This document shows, piece by piece, positions 7,956-17,024 of a stretch of DNA of 36,900 nucleotides. The stretch lies in NCBI GenBank assembly GCA_003131635.1, contig PKVZ01000117.1, positions 1 to 36,900 on the forward strand. Direction: 5' to 3'. The DNA is from Acidobacteriaceae bacterium (GTDB lineage Bacteria > Acidobacteriota > Terriglobia > Terriglobales > Acidobacteriaceae). The notes below the pieces were generated by a model. The model did no database searches. It was given only the letters and a program-made list of their open reading frames with translations, and was not told the DNA's origin. The position numbers and the translations under genes were made by a program. Position 1 is the first letter of the stretch, and every line of letters starts with the position of its first letter.

Positions 7956-10634
7956 TCAACTGATGGCCGGGTTTAGCTTCTCGGGATTGATTCCGAGGTC
8001 CTGAATCGCCTTCTTCATGATGTCAACGCCGATTTTCTTTTCCCGCACCAGCGCCCCCAGCGTGGCCAGCACAATGTGTTTCGCATCGACCTCGAAAAAA
8101 TCGCGCAGCGCGGCGCGGCTTTCACTGCGGCCAAAGCCATCCGTCCCGAGCGAGACCAGTTGCCCGGGTACCCACTTCGCCAGAGATTCCGGCAGCACCT
8201 TCATGTAATCAGATGCAGCGATGAACGGCCCGGACGCATCCTTCAAAGTCTGAGTGATGAAGGGAACCTTCACCGTATCGCCAGGATGCAGCAGGTTCCA
8301 GCGTTCGCAATCGTTGGCATTGCGGTAGAGTTCTTTGTAACTGGTCACGCTCCACACATCCGCAGCCACGCCATATTTTTCCCGCAGAATTGTCTGCGCC
8401 TTCAGCACCTCGTACATGATGGTCCCGCTGCCCAGCAGTTGAGCGCGCAGCTTGGCCTCCGGCGCATCCGCGGCCTTGAAGCGGTAGAGGCCGCGCAGCA
8501 CGCCTTCGCGGACGTTGCCATCCTTCGGCATCTCGGGCATGGCAAGCGGCTCATTGGTCACGGTGAGGTAGTAAAAAATCGATTCCTGATCCACATACAT
8601 GCGCTTGATGCCATCCTGAATGATGATGGCAATTTCATACGCGAATGCCGGATCGTAGGCCAGTAAGTTGGGAACGGGCAAAGCCAGGACGTGGCTGTGG
8701 CCATCCTGATGCTGCAAGCCCTCGCCGGCCAGTGTGGTTCGTCCGGCGGTGCCCCCAACCAGAAATCCGCGGCAGCGCATATCAGCCGCCGCCCAGATGA
8801 GATCGCCGATGCGCTGGAACCCGAACATCGAATAATAAATAAAGAAGGGAATCGTGTTGATGCCGTGGTTCGCATAGGCCGTGCCCGCCGCGATAAACGA
8901 GCACATCGATCCGGCTTCGGTAATCCCCTCCTCCAGAATCTGTCCATTCTTCGCTTCCTTGTAATAAAGCAGCGTGTCCATATCGACCGGCTCGTAGAGC
9001 TGACCCACGCTGGAGTAGATTCCGACCTGGCGGAACAACGCCTCCATGCCAAAAGTGCGAGCTTCGTCGGGAATAATAGGGACGATGAGTTTGCCCAACT
9101 CCGGATCGCGCAGCAGCTTTCCCAGCAGCCGCACGAAAACCATGGTGGTAGCGACTTCCCGTCCGTCCGTGCCTTTGTAGAATTCCTCAAAGTGCGATTC
9201 CGGAATTGGCTTCAGCGGCGTGGCGAGCACTTTTCTTTGCGGCATGTATCCGCCAAGCTGTTGGCGGCGCGCCTGCATGTACTTGATTTCGGCGCTGTCG
9301 TCGGAGGGTCGGTAGAACGGCGCGTTCTGCAGTTCATGGTCGGGAATCGGAATTCCGAAACGCGAACGGAACAACTCCAACTCTTCTTCATTCAGCTTTT
9401 TTTGCTGGTGCGTGATGTTCTTGCCTTCGCCAGCCTCGCCCAGCCCATAGCCCTTGATCGTCTTAGCCAGAATGATGGTCGGAGCGCCTTTGTGATCCAC
9501 CGCCGCTCGGTATGCGGCATGCACCTTGATGGGGTCGTGCCCGCCCAGCCGCATGCGCGCCAACTGCTCGTCGGAAAGATGTTCGACCATTTTCAGCAGC
9601 CGCGGGTCTGTGCCGAAAAGATTCTGGCGGAAGTATGCCCCACTCTCCACAAAATATTTCTGATACTGGCCGTCGCTGATTTCCCCCAGACGCCTTACCA
9701 GCAGCCCGTCACGATCAGCGCGGATCAGGCTGTCCCAGTCCGAGCCCCAGATGCACTTGATAACGTTCCATCCCGCGCCGCGGAAGATCGCCTCGAGTTC
9801 CTGAATGATTTTTCCGTTGCCGCGAACCGGTCCGTCGAGACGCTGCAGGTTGCAGTTCACTACGAAAATCAGGTTGTCCAGATTCTCGCGTGATGCCAGG
9901 GTGATGGATCCCAGGGATTCCGGCTCGTCCATTTCGCCATCGCCCAGAAACGCCCAAACCTTGCCGCCGGTGGATTGTTTGAGGCCGCGATTCTCCAGAT
10001 ACCGGATAAAGCGCGCGTGGTAGATCGCCTGGATTGGGCCCAAGCCCATCGAAACCGTGGGAAACTCCCAGAAATTCGGCATCAGCCAAGGGTGAGGGTA
10101 GGAACTCAACCCTCCTCCCGGCTTCAATTCACGGCGGAAGTTTTCCAACTTCTCTTTAGGGATGCGGCCTTCGAGATAAGCGCGAGCGTAAATGCCGGGC
10201 GCGGCGTGGCCTTGAAAGTAAACGAAATCGCGGTCGCCGCTTTCGGTGCGAGCTTGAAAGAAATGATTGAAAGCAACCTCGTACAAAGTGGCGGCCGAAG
10301 CAAACGTGGAAATGTGCCCGCCAATGCCTTCCTGAATTTTATTGGCCCGTACCACCATGGCGAGAGCGTTCCAGCGCACCAGGCTCTTAATGCGGCGCTC
10401 CATTTCCTGACTTCCGGGGAACGGCGCCTGTTGCGGAGAGGGAATTGTGTTTTGATAAGGAGTGGTCGCCGAGAACGGAAGGTTGACTCCCGCGGCGCGC
10501 CGCGCATGCAGCGCCAGTTGCTGAATCAGCCGCCCTGCGCGTACCGGGCCACCCTTGGACAGCACATAGTCCAGCGAGTCAACCCACTCTCGCGTTTCCA
10601 ATACCTCTTGACCGTCAGTTTCCGTCTGAGCCAC
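7956..10634 (-). CDS. aceE: Pyruvate dehydrogenase E1, homodimeric type
   Basis: 892 residues, the usual length of the single-chain AceE family rather than the alpha/beta E1 type. It decarboxylates pyruvate with thiamine diphosphate and acetylates the lipoyl arm of E2. The thiamine-diphosphate/Mg motif starts at GDGEMDE (231-237) and ends with NCN (260-262). The N-terminal region with GGHIST near 105-110 is typical of the family. The start codon is GTG at 10634, preceded by GGAGAG about eight bases upstream. It is the first gene of the aceE-aceF-lpdA-channel run and diverges from the peroxiredoxin gene. A candidate promoter lies just upstream at 10653-10680. Confidence 0.96.
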   Translation of the reverse strand: MAQTETDGQEVLETREWVDSLDYVLSKGGPVRAGRLIQQLALHARRAAGVNLPFSATTPYQNTIPSPQQAPFPGSQEMERRIKSLVRWNALAMVVRANKIQEGIGGHISTFASAATLYEVAFNHFFQARTESGDRDFVYFQGHAAPGIYARAYLEGRIPKEKLENFRRELKPGGGLSSYPHPWLMPNFWEFPTVSMGLGPIQAIYHARFIRYLENRGLKQSTGGKVWAFLGDGEMDEPESLGSITLASRENLDNLIFVVNCNLQRLDGPVRGNGKIIQELEAIFRGAGWNVIKCIWGSDWDSLIRADRDGLLVRRLGEISDGQYQKYFVESGAYFRQNLFGTDPRLLKMVEHLSDEQLARMRLGGHDPIKVHAAYRAAVDHKGAPTIILAKTIKGYGLGEAGEGKNITHQQKKLNEEELELFRSRFGIPIPDHELQNAPFYRPSDDSAEIKYMQARRQQLGGYMPQRKVLATPLKPIPESHFEEFYKGTDGREVATTMVFVRLLGKLLRDPELGKLIVPIIPDEARTFGMEALFRQVGIYSSVGQLYEPVDMDTLLYYKEAKNGQILEEGITEAGSMCSFIAAGTAYANHGINTIPFFIYYSMFGFQRIGDLIWAAADMRCRGFLVGGTAGRTTLAGEGLQHQDGHSHVLALPVPNLLAYDPAFAYEIAIIIQDGIKRMYVDQESIFYYLTVTNEPLAMPEMPKDGNVREGVLRGLYRFKAADAPEAKLRAQLLGSGTIMYEVLKAQTILREKYGVAADVWSVTSYKELYRNANDCERWNLLHPGDTVKVPFITQTLKDASGPFIAASDYMKVLPESLAKWVPGQLVSLGTDGFGRSESRAALRDFFEVDAKHIVLATLGALVREKKIGVDIMKKAIQDLGINPEKLNPAIS

Positions 10635-10652
10635 GTCTAATCTCTCCGTCTG

Positions 10653-10680
10653 ATTATGCTGAACACCCCATGATATTCAA
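10653..10680 (-). promoter_or_regulatory. Candidate sigma-70-type promoter for aceE operon
   Basis: Read on the - strand, a TTGAAT box (10680-10675) is followed after 16 bases by CATAAT (10658-10653). Both are close to the TTGACA/TATAAT consensus. Transcription would start around 10645, leaving a short leader before the GTG start of aceE at 10634. The site lies in the 167-base divergent region between aceE and the peroxiredoxin gene. Assigned from pattern only. Confidence 0.4.
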
Positions 10681-10801
10681 TTATGAGGAATCTTGCTGGA
10701 CGAAGGTCGAGGGCCAAACGTTCTACAATGCTAAACGTATGTATGCATGCGAGAGTCCGGCGTTGCTGAAACTTCAAGCGAGGTGCCTACCGGAGGACTG
10801 A

Positions 10802-11350
10802 ATGTTGAAAATAACGCTGCTCGTGCTGGTCCTGGTCGTCATTATATTCGTGGTTCCGCGCCTGTTCTCGGGTTCACGCGAGGCAGTTCCCAGCACGGGC
10901 AGCACCGCGCCGGATTTCACCCTGTTCTCACAGGACGGTACTTCAGTCAGCTTGCAGGATTATCGCGGAAAGTGGATCGTCCTCTATTTTTATCCCAAAG
11001 ACCAGACTCCGGGTTGCACGCGGGAAGCGCACAACTTTCAGGCCGATCAATCAAAGTACGATCAGCGCAACTCCGTGGTTCTGGGTGTGAGCGTGGACAG
11101 CGTAAACTCACACAAGAAGTTCTGCGCGAAGGAGGGTTTGAATTTCAAGCTCTTAGCCGACCGCGACGGCAAAGTCAGCAGGGAGTATGGGTCGCTGACG
11201 AACCTCGGAGTGGCAAAATTTGCGGCGCGGCATACCTTCCTCATCGACCCGACCGGCAAAGTCGCAAGAGCGTACACCAATGTTGACCCCGGCCGGCACA
11301 GTGAAGATGTTCTCGCCGCGCTCGATCAATTGCAGAAGCAAACGAACTAG
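10802..11350 (+). CDS. bcp: Membrane-anchored peroxiredoxin, PrxQ/Bcp type
   Basis: 182 residues, preceded by GGAGG at 10792-10796, six bases before the ATG. Residues 3-19 form a hydrophobic anchor or uncleaved signal (ITLLVLVLVVIIFVV), so the catalytic domain should face the periplasm; most family members are cytosolic. The peroxidatic cysteine is C72 in the PxxxxTPGCT motif. The E. coli-type resolving cysteine five residues later is absent (H77). C108 in HKKFCAKEGLNF sits 36 residues downstream, matching the subgroup whose resolving cysteine lies in helix 3. The enzyme reduces peroxides using thioredoxin-like donors. It diverges from aceE, and the P450 gene follows after 68 bases in the same direction. 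Confidence 0.9.
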   Translation: MLKITLLVLVLVVIIFVVPRLFSGSREAVPSTGSTAPDFTLFSQDGTSVSLQDYRGKWIVLYFYPKDQTPGCTREAHNFQADQSKYDQRNSVVLGVSVDSVNSHKKFCAKEGLNFKLLADRDGKVSREYGSLTNLGVAKFAARHTFLIDPTGKVARAYTNVDPGRHSEDVLAALDQLQKQTN

Positions 11351-11418
11351 ATTTTGTTGACACTCGTCTCAGCTGTAACTCCAACCCTGTGACCCGCGCC
11401 CCGTCGTAAACTAACAGG

Positions 11419-12804
11419 ATGGGGACAGCGGTACGACAACCCGAGGTGCGGGAGCATTCTGGCAAAAGTATAGGTTACAGCTTTCCGCCCGGCTTTCAGC
11501 GCAATCTCTTGTGGTTCGCGCTTCGCAAATTTCGTCCGGCAAATCCCATCCTTCTTTTTCAACACCTGGCTGAGACCTACGGCGACATCGCGCATTACAA
11601 GATCGGGCCTCATCACATTGTTTTTCTGAACCATCCCGAGTACATGCGGGAAGTGCTGGTGGTTCAGAATGACAATTTCATCAAGGAGCGCACCGTACAG
11701 CGCACTAAAATGTTGCTTGGCGAGGGCATGATCACCAGTGAAGGCGCGGCGCACCGCGCGCAACGGCTGGCGGCGCAGCCCGCCTTCCACCGGCAACGGA
11801 TTGGCGAATACGGCGGCATCATTGTGGAGGAAGCGGCGCGCATCCGCGATTCCTGGCGTGCCGGGGAGCGGCGCGATATCTCCATCGACATGATGCATCT
11901 CACGCTCAACGTGGTGGCGCGTACGTTGTTCGCGACCGATCTGCGAGAGGAAGTTTGTGAGCTTGCCGCGGCCATCAATCGCATCATGGGTCTTTACAAT
12001 TTTCTGGTGATGTTGCCTGCCGCCGAGTGGTTGGTGCATCTGCGGCCGCCGGGCCTGGCCGCGTTCGTCAAAGCACGCAAACGTATCGATGCCGTGGTCT
12101 ACCGGATGATTGCCGCGCACCAGCGAAGCGGCCTCGATCGCGGGAGCCTCCTGGATCTCATGCTTGCTGCTTCTCCGGCCAATGACGCAGCATCGCGACA
12201 GTCTCTGCGCGATCAGGTTATAACTATTTTCCTTGCGGGTTATGAAACCGTCGCGAATGCTCTCTCATGGACGTGGTATTTGCTATCCGAAAATCCTGGC
12301 TGCGAGGGTAAACTTCACAAAGAGGTCGACGAAGTACTGCAAGGCAGGCTTCCCGGCTTCGAAGATGTCCCTCGTCTGCGTTATACCGAGATGGTGCTGG
12401 CAGAGTCGCTGCGGCTTTATCCGCCGGCATGGGCCATGGGCCGCTATGCGCGCAACGACTTCTCTCTTGGCGATTATTTTCTTCCCGCGCGAACTACCGT
12501 GCTGATCAGCCAGTTCGTCACCCACCGCGATCCCAGATATTTTCCCGACCCTCTGCGTTTCGATCCAGATCGATTCTCGACAGAAGGCAAAGCCCAGCGC
12601 GCGAAATTTACTTACTTCCCGTTTGGCGCGGGCGCGCGGCAGTGCATTGGAGAATCATTTGCCTGGATGGAAGGCGTTCTGATTCTGGCTACGCTGGCGC
12701 AGAAATGGAAACTGCAATTGGTCCCCGGTCACCGGGTTGAGCCGCAACCTCTCATCACTCTCCGGCCGAAATATGGAATGCTCATGCAAGTCGAGCCGCG
12801 CTGA
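11419..12804 (+). CDS. Cytochrome P450
   Basis: 461 residues. The I-helix oxygen-activation motif AGYET is at 273-277, the K-helix ExxR pair is E329 and R332 (ESLRLYP), and the heme-binding loop FPFGAGARQCIG places the thiolate ligand at C409. There is no signal peptide, so it is probably a soluble monooxygenase. Overall style (N-terminal PPGF motif, about 460 residues) is like the longer, CYP4/CYP102-related bacterial forms rather than the short CYP107 type. Substrate cannot be read from sequence. No ferredoxin or reductase gene is nearby, so electrons must come from elsewhere. The start has only a weak AGG directly before the ATG. Confidence 0.93.
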   Translation: MGTAVRQPEVREHSGKSIGYSFPPGFQRNLLWFALRKFRPANPILLFQHLAETYGDIAHYKIGPHHIVFLNHPEYMREVLVVQNDNFIKERTVQRTKMLLGEGMITSEGAAHRAQRLAAQPAFHRQRIGEYGGIIVEEAARIRDSWRAGERRDISIDMMHLTLNVVARTLFATDLREEVCELAAAINRIMGLYNFLVMLPAAEWLVHLRPPGLAAFVKARKRIDAVVYRMIAAHQRSGLDRGSLLDLMLAASPANDAASRQSLRDQVITIFLAGYETVANALSWTWYLLSENPGCEGKLHKEVDEVLQGRLPGFEDVPRLRYTEMVLAESLRLYPPAWAMGRYARNDFSLGDYFLPARTTVLISQFVTHRDPRYFPDPLRFDPDRFSTEGKAQRAKFTYFPFGAGARQCIGESFAWMEGVLILATLAQKWKLQLVPGHRVEPQPLITLRPKYGMLMQVEPR

Positions 12805-12824
12805 GAATTCGCCGATTGTTGTCT

Positions 12825-14081
12825 TCATTCATACCTCAGCGCTTCTACCGGGTCCAGCTTTGACGCCCGAAAGGCAGGAACCAGCCCGCTGATCACGCCA
12901 ACAACCAGCAACACTGCGCTCGAAAGCATAACGGTCATGAGTGAAATTCGCAGGTGAATATCACCCTGCCCGGAGTCGTCTTCGAACAATGGCCCCATCA
13001 TGGGTAGCGTTCCCACGGCCCAGGCAATGAAATAGGAGAGGAGCACGCCGATAGCACCGCCCAGGATCATGATCAACAAAGTCTCCGCCAGGAACTGAAA
13101 CTTGATGTGCCGCTTCCTTGCTCCCAAGGCCCGTCGCAGGCCGATCTCGCGGATGCGTTCATCCACCGAAACCAGCATGATATTCATTACGCCTACGCCA
13201 CCGATGCCGAGGGTCAGCGTCCCAACAAATGCGAGAAGCACCTGCAGTCCGATCGTAAGCGCGTCGATCACGGGACGGAATTCATCCCTCCCGAACATTT
13301 GAAGAGCTTTCGGATCGGTAGGAGAAAAATTCTGCCGCGTCGCCACGGCGGCCAATACTTGTGCCATCGCCTTCTTCTCAAACTGCGGCGCGAGAGGTTC
13401 AAACAGGAGCACAGCCGCGTAGCGAGTGTTCCACAGATCCCCGGCGGTGGAGTATGGAATCCACGCCGAATCGTCGTCACTGCTGAAATAGTTGCTGAGC
13501 TGAATCTTGCGCGCCATCACGCCAACCACCGTGAAGCGCACTCCTCCAACTTCCACTGTCTCGCCTACTGCCGGCCGCCCGCTGAAGAGTTGTTCCTTGA
13601 TGCGTCCGCCAAGAAAAATCACGCGCCGCCGCTCCAGTTCGTCGCCCGCATCGATCCAGCGTCCCGCGGAAGGAACTTCGTTGCGCATCTCGCCGTACTC
13701 TGGACAAACCCCTCGAACCGCCGCCGTACCCACCATGCGGTCGCCGTAGGAAATTCCTGGCCGGTTGACGGTTTCGCGGCATACATGTTTCACCAACGGC
13801 GCCGTGGCTTTCACCATATCTACATCGGCTTGTTCGACGACAACTTTTTTCCCGGCGCGCTGGCCGCCGGGTTGCTCGCTGGTCTGCTGCGGCCAACAAA
13901 TCACCACGCTCTTTCCGAATGCGTCGAACCCATGCACCAGGATGCTGCGAAAACTGCTGCCGTAGGCGATCAGCAGCGTAACCGTGGCTATGCCCCAGAC
14001 GATTCCCAGCATCGTGAGGAAACTGCGCGTCAGGTTTCGCTGCAGAGCGATCCAGGCTTCGAGAATAATTTCGATGAGCAT
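12825..14081 (-). CDS. MacB/FtsX-type ABC transporter permease (second of pair)
   Basis: 418 residues with the MacB layout. A first membrane helix lies at about 18-40, a large periplasmic domain with a MacB-PCD character at 45-270, and three C-terminal helices at about 277-300, 325-355 and 385-410. The FtsX-domain signature GGVGVMNIMLVSVDERIREIGLRRALGA precedes the second helix, and the tail ends PVEALRYE. Such permeases work with a MacB-like ATPase and often a MacA-like adaptor to move peptides, lipids or drugs across the envelope. It starts 15 bases after the stop of the upstream paralogous permease, so the two are cotranscribed. No ATPase is in the window. Confidence 0.9.
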   Translation of the reverse strand: MLIEIILEAWIALQRNLTRSFLTMLGIVWGIATVTLLIAYGSSFRSILVHGFDAFGKSVVICWPQQTSEQPGGQRAGKKVVVEQADVDMVKATAPLVKHVCRETVNRPGISYGDRMVGTAAVRGVCPEYGEMRNEVPSAGRWIDAGDELERRRVIFLGGRIKEQLFSGRPAVGETVEVGGVRFTVVGVMARKIQLSNYFSSDDDSAWIPYSTAGDLWNTRYAAVLLFEPLAPQFEKKAMAQVLAAVATRQNFSPTDPKALQMFGRDEFRPVIDALTIGLQVLLAFVGTLTLGIGGVGVMNIMLVSVDERIREIGLRRALGARKRHIKFQFLAETLLIMILGGAIGVLLSYFIAWAVGTLPMMGPLFEDDSGQGDIHLRISLMTVMLSSAVLLVVGVISGLVPAFRASKLDPVEALRYE

Positions 14082-14096
14082 GCTCGGCCTATTTCC

Positions 14097-15356
14097 CTAT
14101 CCGCCGGCCTCATAGCGCAACGCCTCAATGGGATCAATCGACGCCGCTCTCCGCGCCGGATACAACGCCGCACCCACGGCAATGGCGCCCAGCAAACCAG
14201 CCGCGACAAGGCCGGAAGTCCAGTCCGGAATCAGGCCCGCAAAAAAATCCGGCATGGGTAACAAGTTCACCAGAGCGCAGAATCCGAATGCCACTCCCAG
14301 GCCAATTGCCCCGCTGAGCAATGCGATGATCACAGCTTCAACAAAGAATTGCCGCAGGATCGTGCCTGCGGGCGCGCCAATCGCCTTCCGCACTCCGATT
14401 TCGCGCGTCCGCTCGCGCACCGCCACCAGCATCACATTCATCACGCCAATGCCGCCCAGGAGCAGCGTCACAATTCCGACCGCGCCCAGAAAATATCTCA
14501 TTCCGTCGGTCATCTGCCGGAATGCTTTGGCCTCCTGCACCGTATCCCAGATGGGGCAGGCTTCCTTATCGTTCGGATCGTAGCGATGCATGCGCGCCAG
14601 GGCGACCCTCACTTCGTGTTTGCAAGCCTCGTGCTGTTCCACCGATTTCGGCGTAACCAGCAATTGATCAAAAGTCGTGGGCGTTCCCGGCGGTTTGTCG
14701 GGGAAGTCACGCCGCATTGCGGAGAATGGAATAAAGACTTTGTTGACGTCCCAACCGTCATAGCTGGAGTCTTGCTTCTTTTTTTCCATCACGCCAATCA
14801 CGACGAAAGGGAAATCATTCAGATAAACGTTTTCGCCCACCGGGTTGCGCCCGGGGAATAGCTGCTTGGCGGCATCCGATCCCAGAAATGCCACGCGTCT
14901 CGCCTCGCGCATGTCACTCCAGTCATAGAAGCGTCCCAATCCCACGCTCAGACTACGAATCGAACTAAACTGCGGATACGATCCGGTTACGGTGAACGAC
15001 GCATTGTTGAAGTTGCTGTGGGTTAAAACGGTCTCCTGCTCCAGTTCGGGGATGGCATATTCGCAATCCATCGCCTCGGCCTGCACCACCGGTACATCCT
15101 CATCTTTCCAGTGGATCAGCCGCCCTGCATGCGTTCCGCCCGCCTGCAGGCTGGTGCGGCCATGGAAAACGATCATTACGTCCTTGCCCAGCATCCTTGA
15201 CTGTTCTTCCTGTCCCTTGCGCAAACCTTCGCCAGCCGCCACCATCAGCACGATCGATACGATCCCCCACGCGATGCCGAACATGGTGAGGAACGCTCGC
15301 AGTTTGTGGGCCCACAAGGTGCGGACCACATCGACAATGAGATCCCGCAAAGTCAT
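14097..15356 (-). CDS. MacB/FtsX-type ABC transporter permease (first of pair)
   Basis: 419 residues from the ATG at 15356 (MTLRDLIVDVVRT). An in-frame ATG at 15410 would add 18 residues and has an AGGA close by, so the start is not settled; family members begin near the inner start. Architecture matches its neighbour: one N-terminal helix (about 17-40), a periplasmic domain, then three helices, with the FtsX signature GGIGVMNVMLVAVRERTREIGVRKAIGA and an end IEALRYEAGG. The two permeases are diverged paralogues that could form a heterodimer. The nearest upstream gene on this strand is trmFO, over 260 bases away, so the pair probably has its own promoter. Confidence 0.88.
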   Translation of the reverse strand: MTLRDLIVDVVRTLWAHKLRAFLTMFGIAWGIVSIVLMVAAGEGLRKGQEEQSRMLGKDVMIVFHGRTSLQAGGTHAGRLIHWKDEDVPVVQAEAMDCEYAIPELEQETVLTHSNFNNASFTVTGSYPQFSSIRSLSVGLGRFYDWSDMREARRVAFLGSDAAKQLFPGRNPVGENVYLNDFPFVVIGVMEKKKQDSSYDGWDVNKVFIPFSAMRRDFPDKPPGTPTTFDQLLVTPKSVEQHEACKHEVRVALARMHRYDPNDKEACPIWDTVQEAKAFRQMTDGMRYFLGAVGIVTLLLGGIGVMNVMLVAVRERTREIGVRKAIGAPAGTILRQFFVEAVIIALLSGAIGLGVAFGFCALVNLLPMPDFFAGLIPDWTSGLVAAGLLGAIAVGAALYPARRAASIDPIEALRYEAGG

Positions 15357-15624
15357 CGCGCTTCTTTGATTGGACGCAGCTCGACGGTCAAAGTAAGCTT
15401 GCCGCGCCATTTCCTGCCCGCTCAGTATATGGATACGTACCGAAGAAGCGCATTGTTGCAGGAAAAGTGCCCCTCAGGGCCGAATAATCTAGCCAGCGAG
15501 ATGCGCTCAACTATTTGGAAACGTGGTGTCGTGCTAATCCGGACTGGCACGACGAATCTCAAGTTGGATTGTCGCTCCCATTTTTCCACGCTCTCGGCCG
15601 CCGTTCTCTGCTGCTTTCTGCGAT

Positions 15625-17013
15625 TCAGCTTCTCGCCGCCGTTGCTCCGACCAGATCCATCCACTTATCAAATTCGTTCAGCGCCAACTCGCACTGCACT
15701 CGGTGGCGCTCTTTGCGATCGCGAATCTTTTTTTCCAGAGCAGGCAAAAGATCAAAAGTGATGTTCGCCGGCTGGAAGTTCTTCGTATCTGCATGAGTTA
15801 CGTAATGCGTCAGCGACCCGAACGCCGAGGCTCGCGGCGGTGGTACCGGTTCGGCACCGAGCGTCATGGCCGCGGCATTCATTCCCGCGATTAGGCCGGT
15901 TGCGATCGACTCCACATAGCCTTCCACGCCGCAAATCTGTCCGGCGAATAAAACTCGCGGATGAGCCTTCATCTGCAGCGTCTCGCACAGCAGCGCAGGA
16001 CTGTTGATGTAAGTATTGCGATGAATCTGGCCGTAGCGTAGAAACCGCGCATTTGCCAGGCCCGGAATCATACGCAGCACTCGCGCCTGCTCTCCGAACT
16101 TCAGATGATTCTGAAATCCCACCAGGTTGTAGGAATCCGCCCGCAGATTTTCCTGCCGCAATTGCACCACTGCATAAGGCATTCGGCCGGTGCGCGGATC
16201 CTTCAGTCCGACGGGTTTCATGGGGCCAAACCGCAGTGTATCCCGCCCGCGGCGCGCAATCTCTTCAATCGGCAAACAGCTTTCAAAATAATTTAGCTTC
16301 TCCCAATCGCGCTCCTCTACCGACTGCGCGGCCAGCAGCGCATCGTAGAACTGATCGTATTCCTCCCGCGACATAGGACAATTGATGTAGTCCGCCGATC
16401 CTTTGTCATAGCGCGCCGCCATGTACACCCGCGACATGTCAATCGAGTCCGCCTCCACAATCGGACTGATCGAGTCGTAAAAATATAGGTGGGCCTCGTG
16501 TTGGGCGGGATCGTTTGGGGGCGGGCGGCTCGCCCACTCCAGCGTTGATTCTTGCGCGTCAATACTCAGCCGTGCAATCTCGGCAGCCAGCGCTTCCGAA
16601 GTCAGCGGTCCGGTGGCAATGACGGTAATGTCGTGCGCGTCGATCCGCGTAACTTCTTCCCGCTGCACCGTAATTCGGGGCTCGCGTGAAATCGCCTCGG
16701 TCACCTTCGCGGCGAAGGTTACCCGATCCACCGCCAACGCATGCCCCGCGGGAACCGCGCACTCACGTGCCATCTCCAACAGCAGCGACTGGGCTCGCCT
16801 CATCTCTTCCTTCAGCAGCCATGGAGCCGTATTCTCGGAGTCCGATTTCAGTGAGTTCGAACATACCAGTTCCGCAAAATCTGCAGTCTGGTGTGCCGGT
16901 GTCGACCGCATGGGCCGCATCTCGAACAGTTCCACGTCTAGGCCTCGCCGCGCACACTGCCACGCTGCTTCCGATCCCGCCAGTCCGCCTCCGATGATTT
17001 TGACGCTGGGCAT
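15625..17013 (-). CDS. trmFO: tRNA m5U54 methyltransferase, folate/FAD-dependent
   Basis: 462 residues. TrmFO methylates U54 in the T-loop of tRNA using methylenetetrahydrofolate and reduced FAD. The FAD motif GGGLAGSEAAW is at 8-18. The conserved cysteines are C51 (LVCSNSLKSD) and C246 (FESCLPIEEIARRG). In characterised homologues the second lies near residue 223-226, so about 20 residues have been added between them. The extra stretch is at about 152-174, before LYFYDSISPIVE, and its DNA contains a GC-rich hairpin. The rest is family-typical. The gene lies 11 bases downstream of the YdeI-like gene, probably one transcript. Confidence 0.93.
   Translation of the reverse strand: MPSVKIIGGGLAGSEAAWQCARRGLDVELFEMRPMRSTPAHQTADFAELVCSNSLKSDSENTAPWLLKEEMRRAQSLLLEMARECAVPAGHALAVDRVTFAAKVTEAISREPRITVQREEVTRIDAHDITVIATGPLTSEALAAEIARLSIDAQESTLEWASRPPPNDPAQHEAHLYFYDSISPIVEADSIDMSRVYMAARYDKGSADYINCPMSREEYDQFYDALLAAQSVEERDWEKLNYFESCLPIEEIARRGRDTLRFGPMKPVGLKDPRTGRMPYAVVQLRQENLRADSYNLVGFQNHLKFGEQARVLRMIPGLANARFLRYGQIHRNTYINSPALLCETLQMKAHPRVLFAGQICGVEGYVESIATGLIAGMNAAAMTLGAEPVPPPRASAFGSLTHYVTHADTKNFQPANITFDLLPALEKKIRDRKERHRVQCELALNEFDKWMDLVGATAARS
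16492..16560 (-). repeat. Apparent in-frame insertion in trmFO with GC-rich hairpin
   Basis: This segment encodes about 23 residues (Trp, Pro, Asn and Gln-rich) not expected in TrmFO between the IATGPLTS and LYFYD blocks. Within it, 16523-16535 forms GGGCG-gct-CGCCC. GTGGGC at 16489-16494 can also pair with GCCCAC at 16532-16537. The palindromic nature and unusual residues suggest a repeat element accepted in frame. Assignment as an insertion comes from memory of the family, not an alignment. Confidence 0.45.
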
Positions 17014-17024
17014 CGTTGTTCGCT

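Noticed and set aside
7924..7959. TTG start for aceF overlapping the aceE stop
   Set aside because: The ATG at 7923 begins right at the lipoyl domain. The extra residues are polar and unlike the family.
8691..9893. A 400-residue + strand frame opposite aceE
   Set aside because: Shadow of aceE in the antisense direction; no motifs or start signals.
11357..11385. TTGACA promoter before the P450 gene
   Set aside because: The -35 match is good, but no -10 box at 16-18 bases spacing was found, so a start there is not supported.
13107..14261. A 384-residue + strand frame opposite the permeases
   Set aside because: Antisense to two permease genes with intact signatures; composition rich in His, Arg and Gln, typical of a shadow frame.
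15411..15624. A small gene between trmFO and the permeases
   Set aside because: Frames there have no ribosome binding site and no family resemblance. Only a weak GCCC/GGGC hairpin near 15474-15480 is visible.
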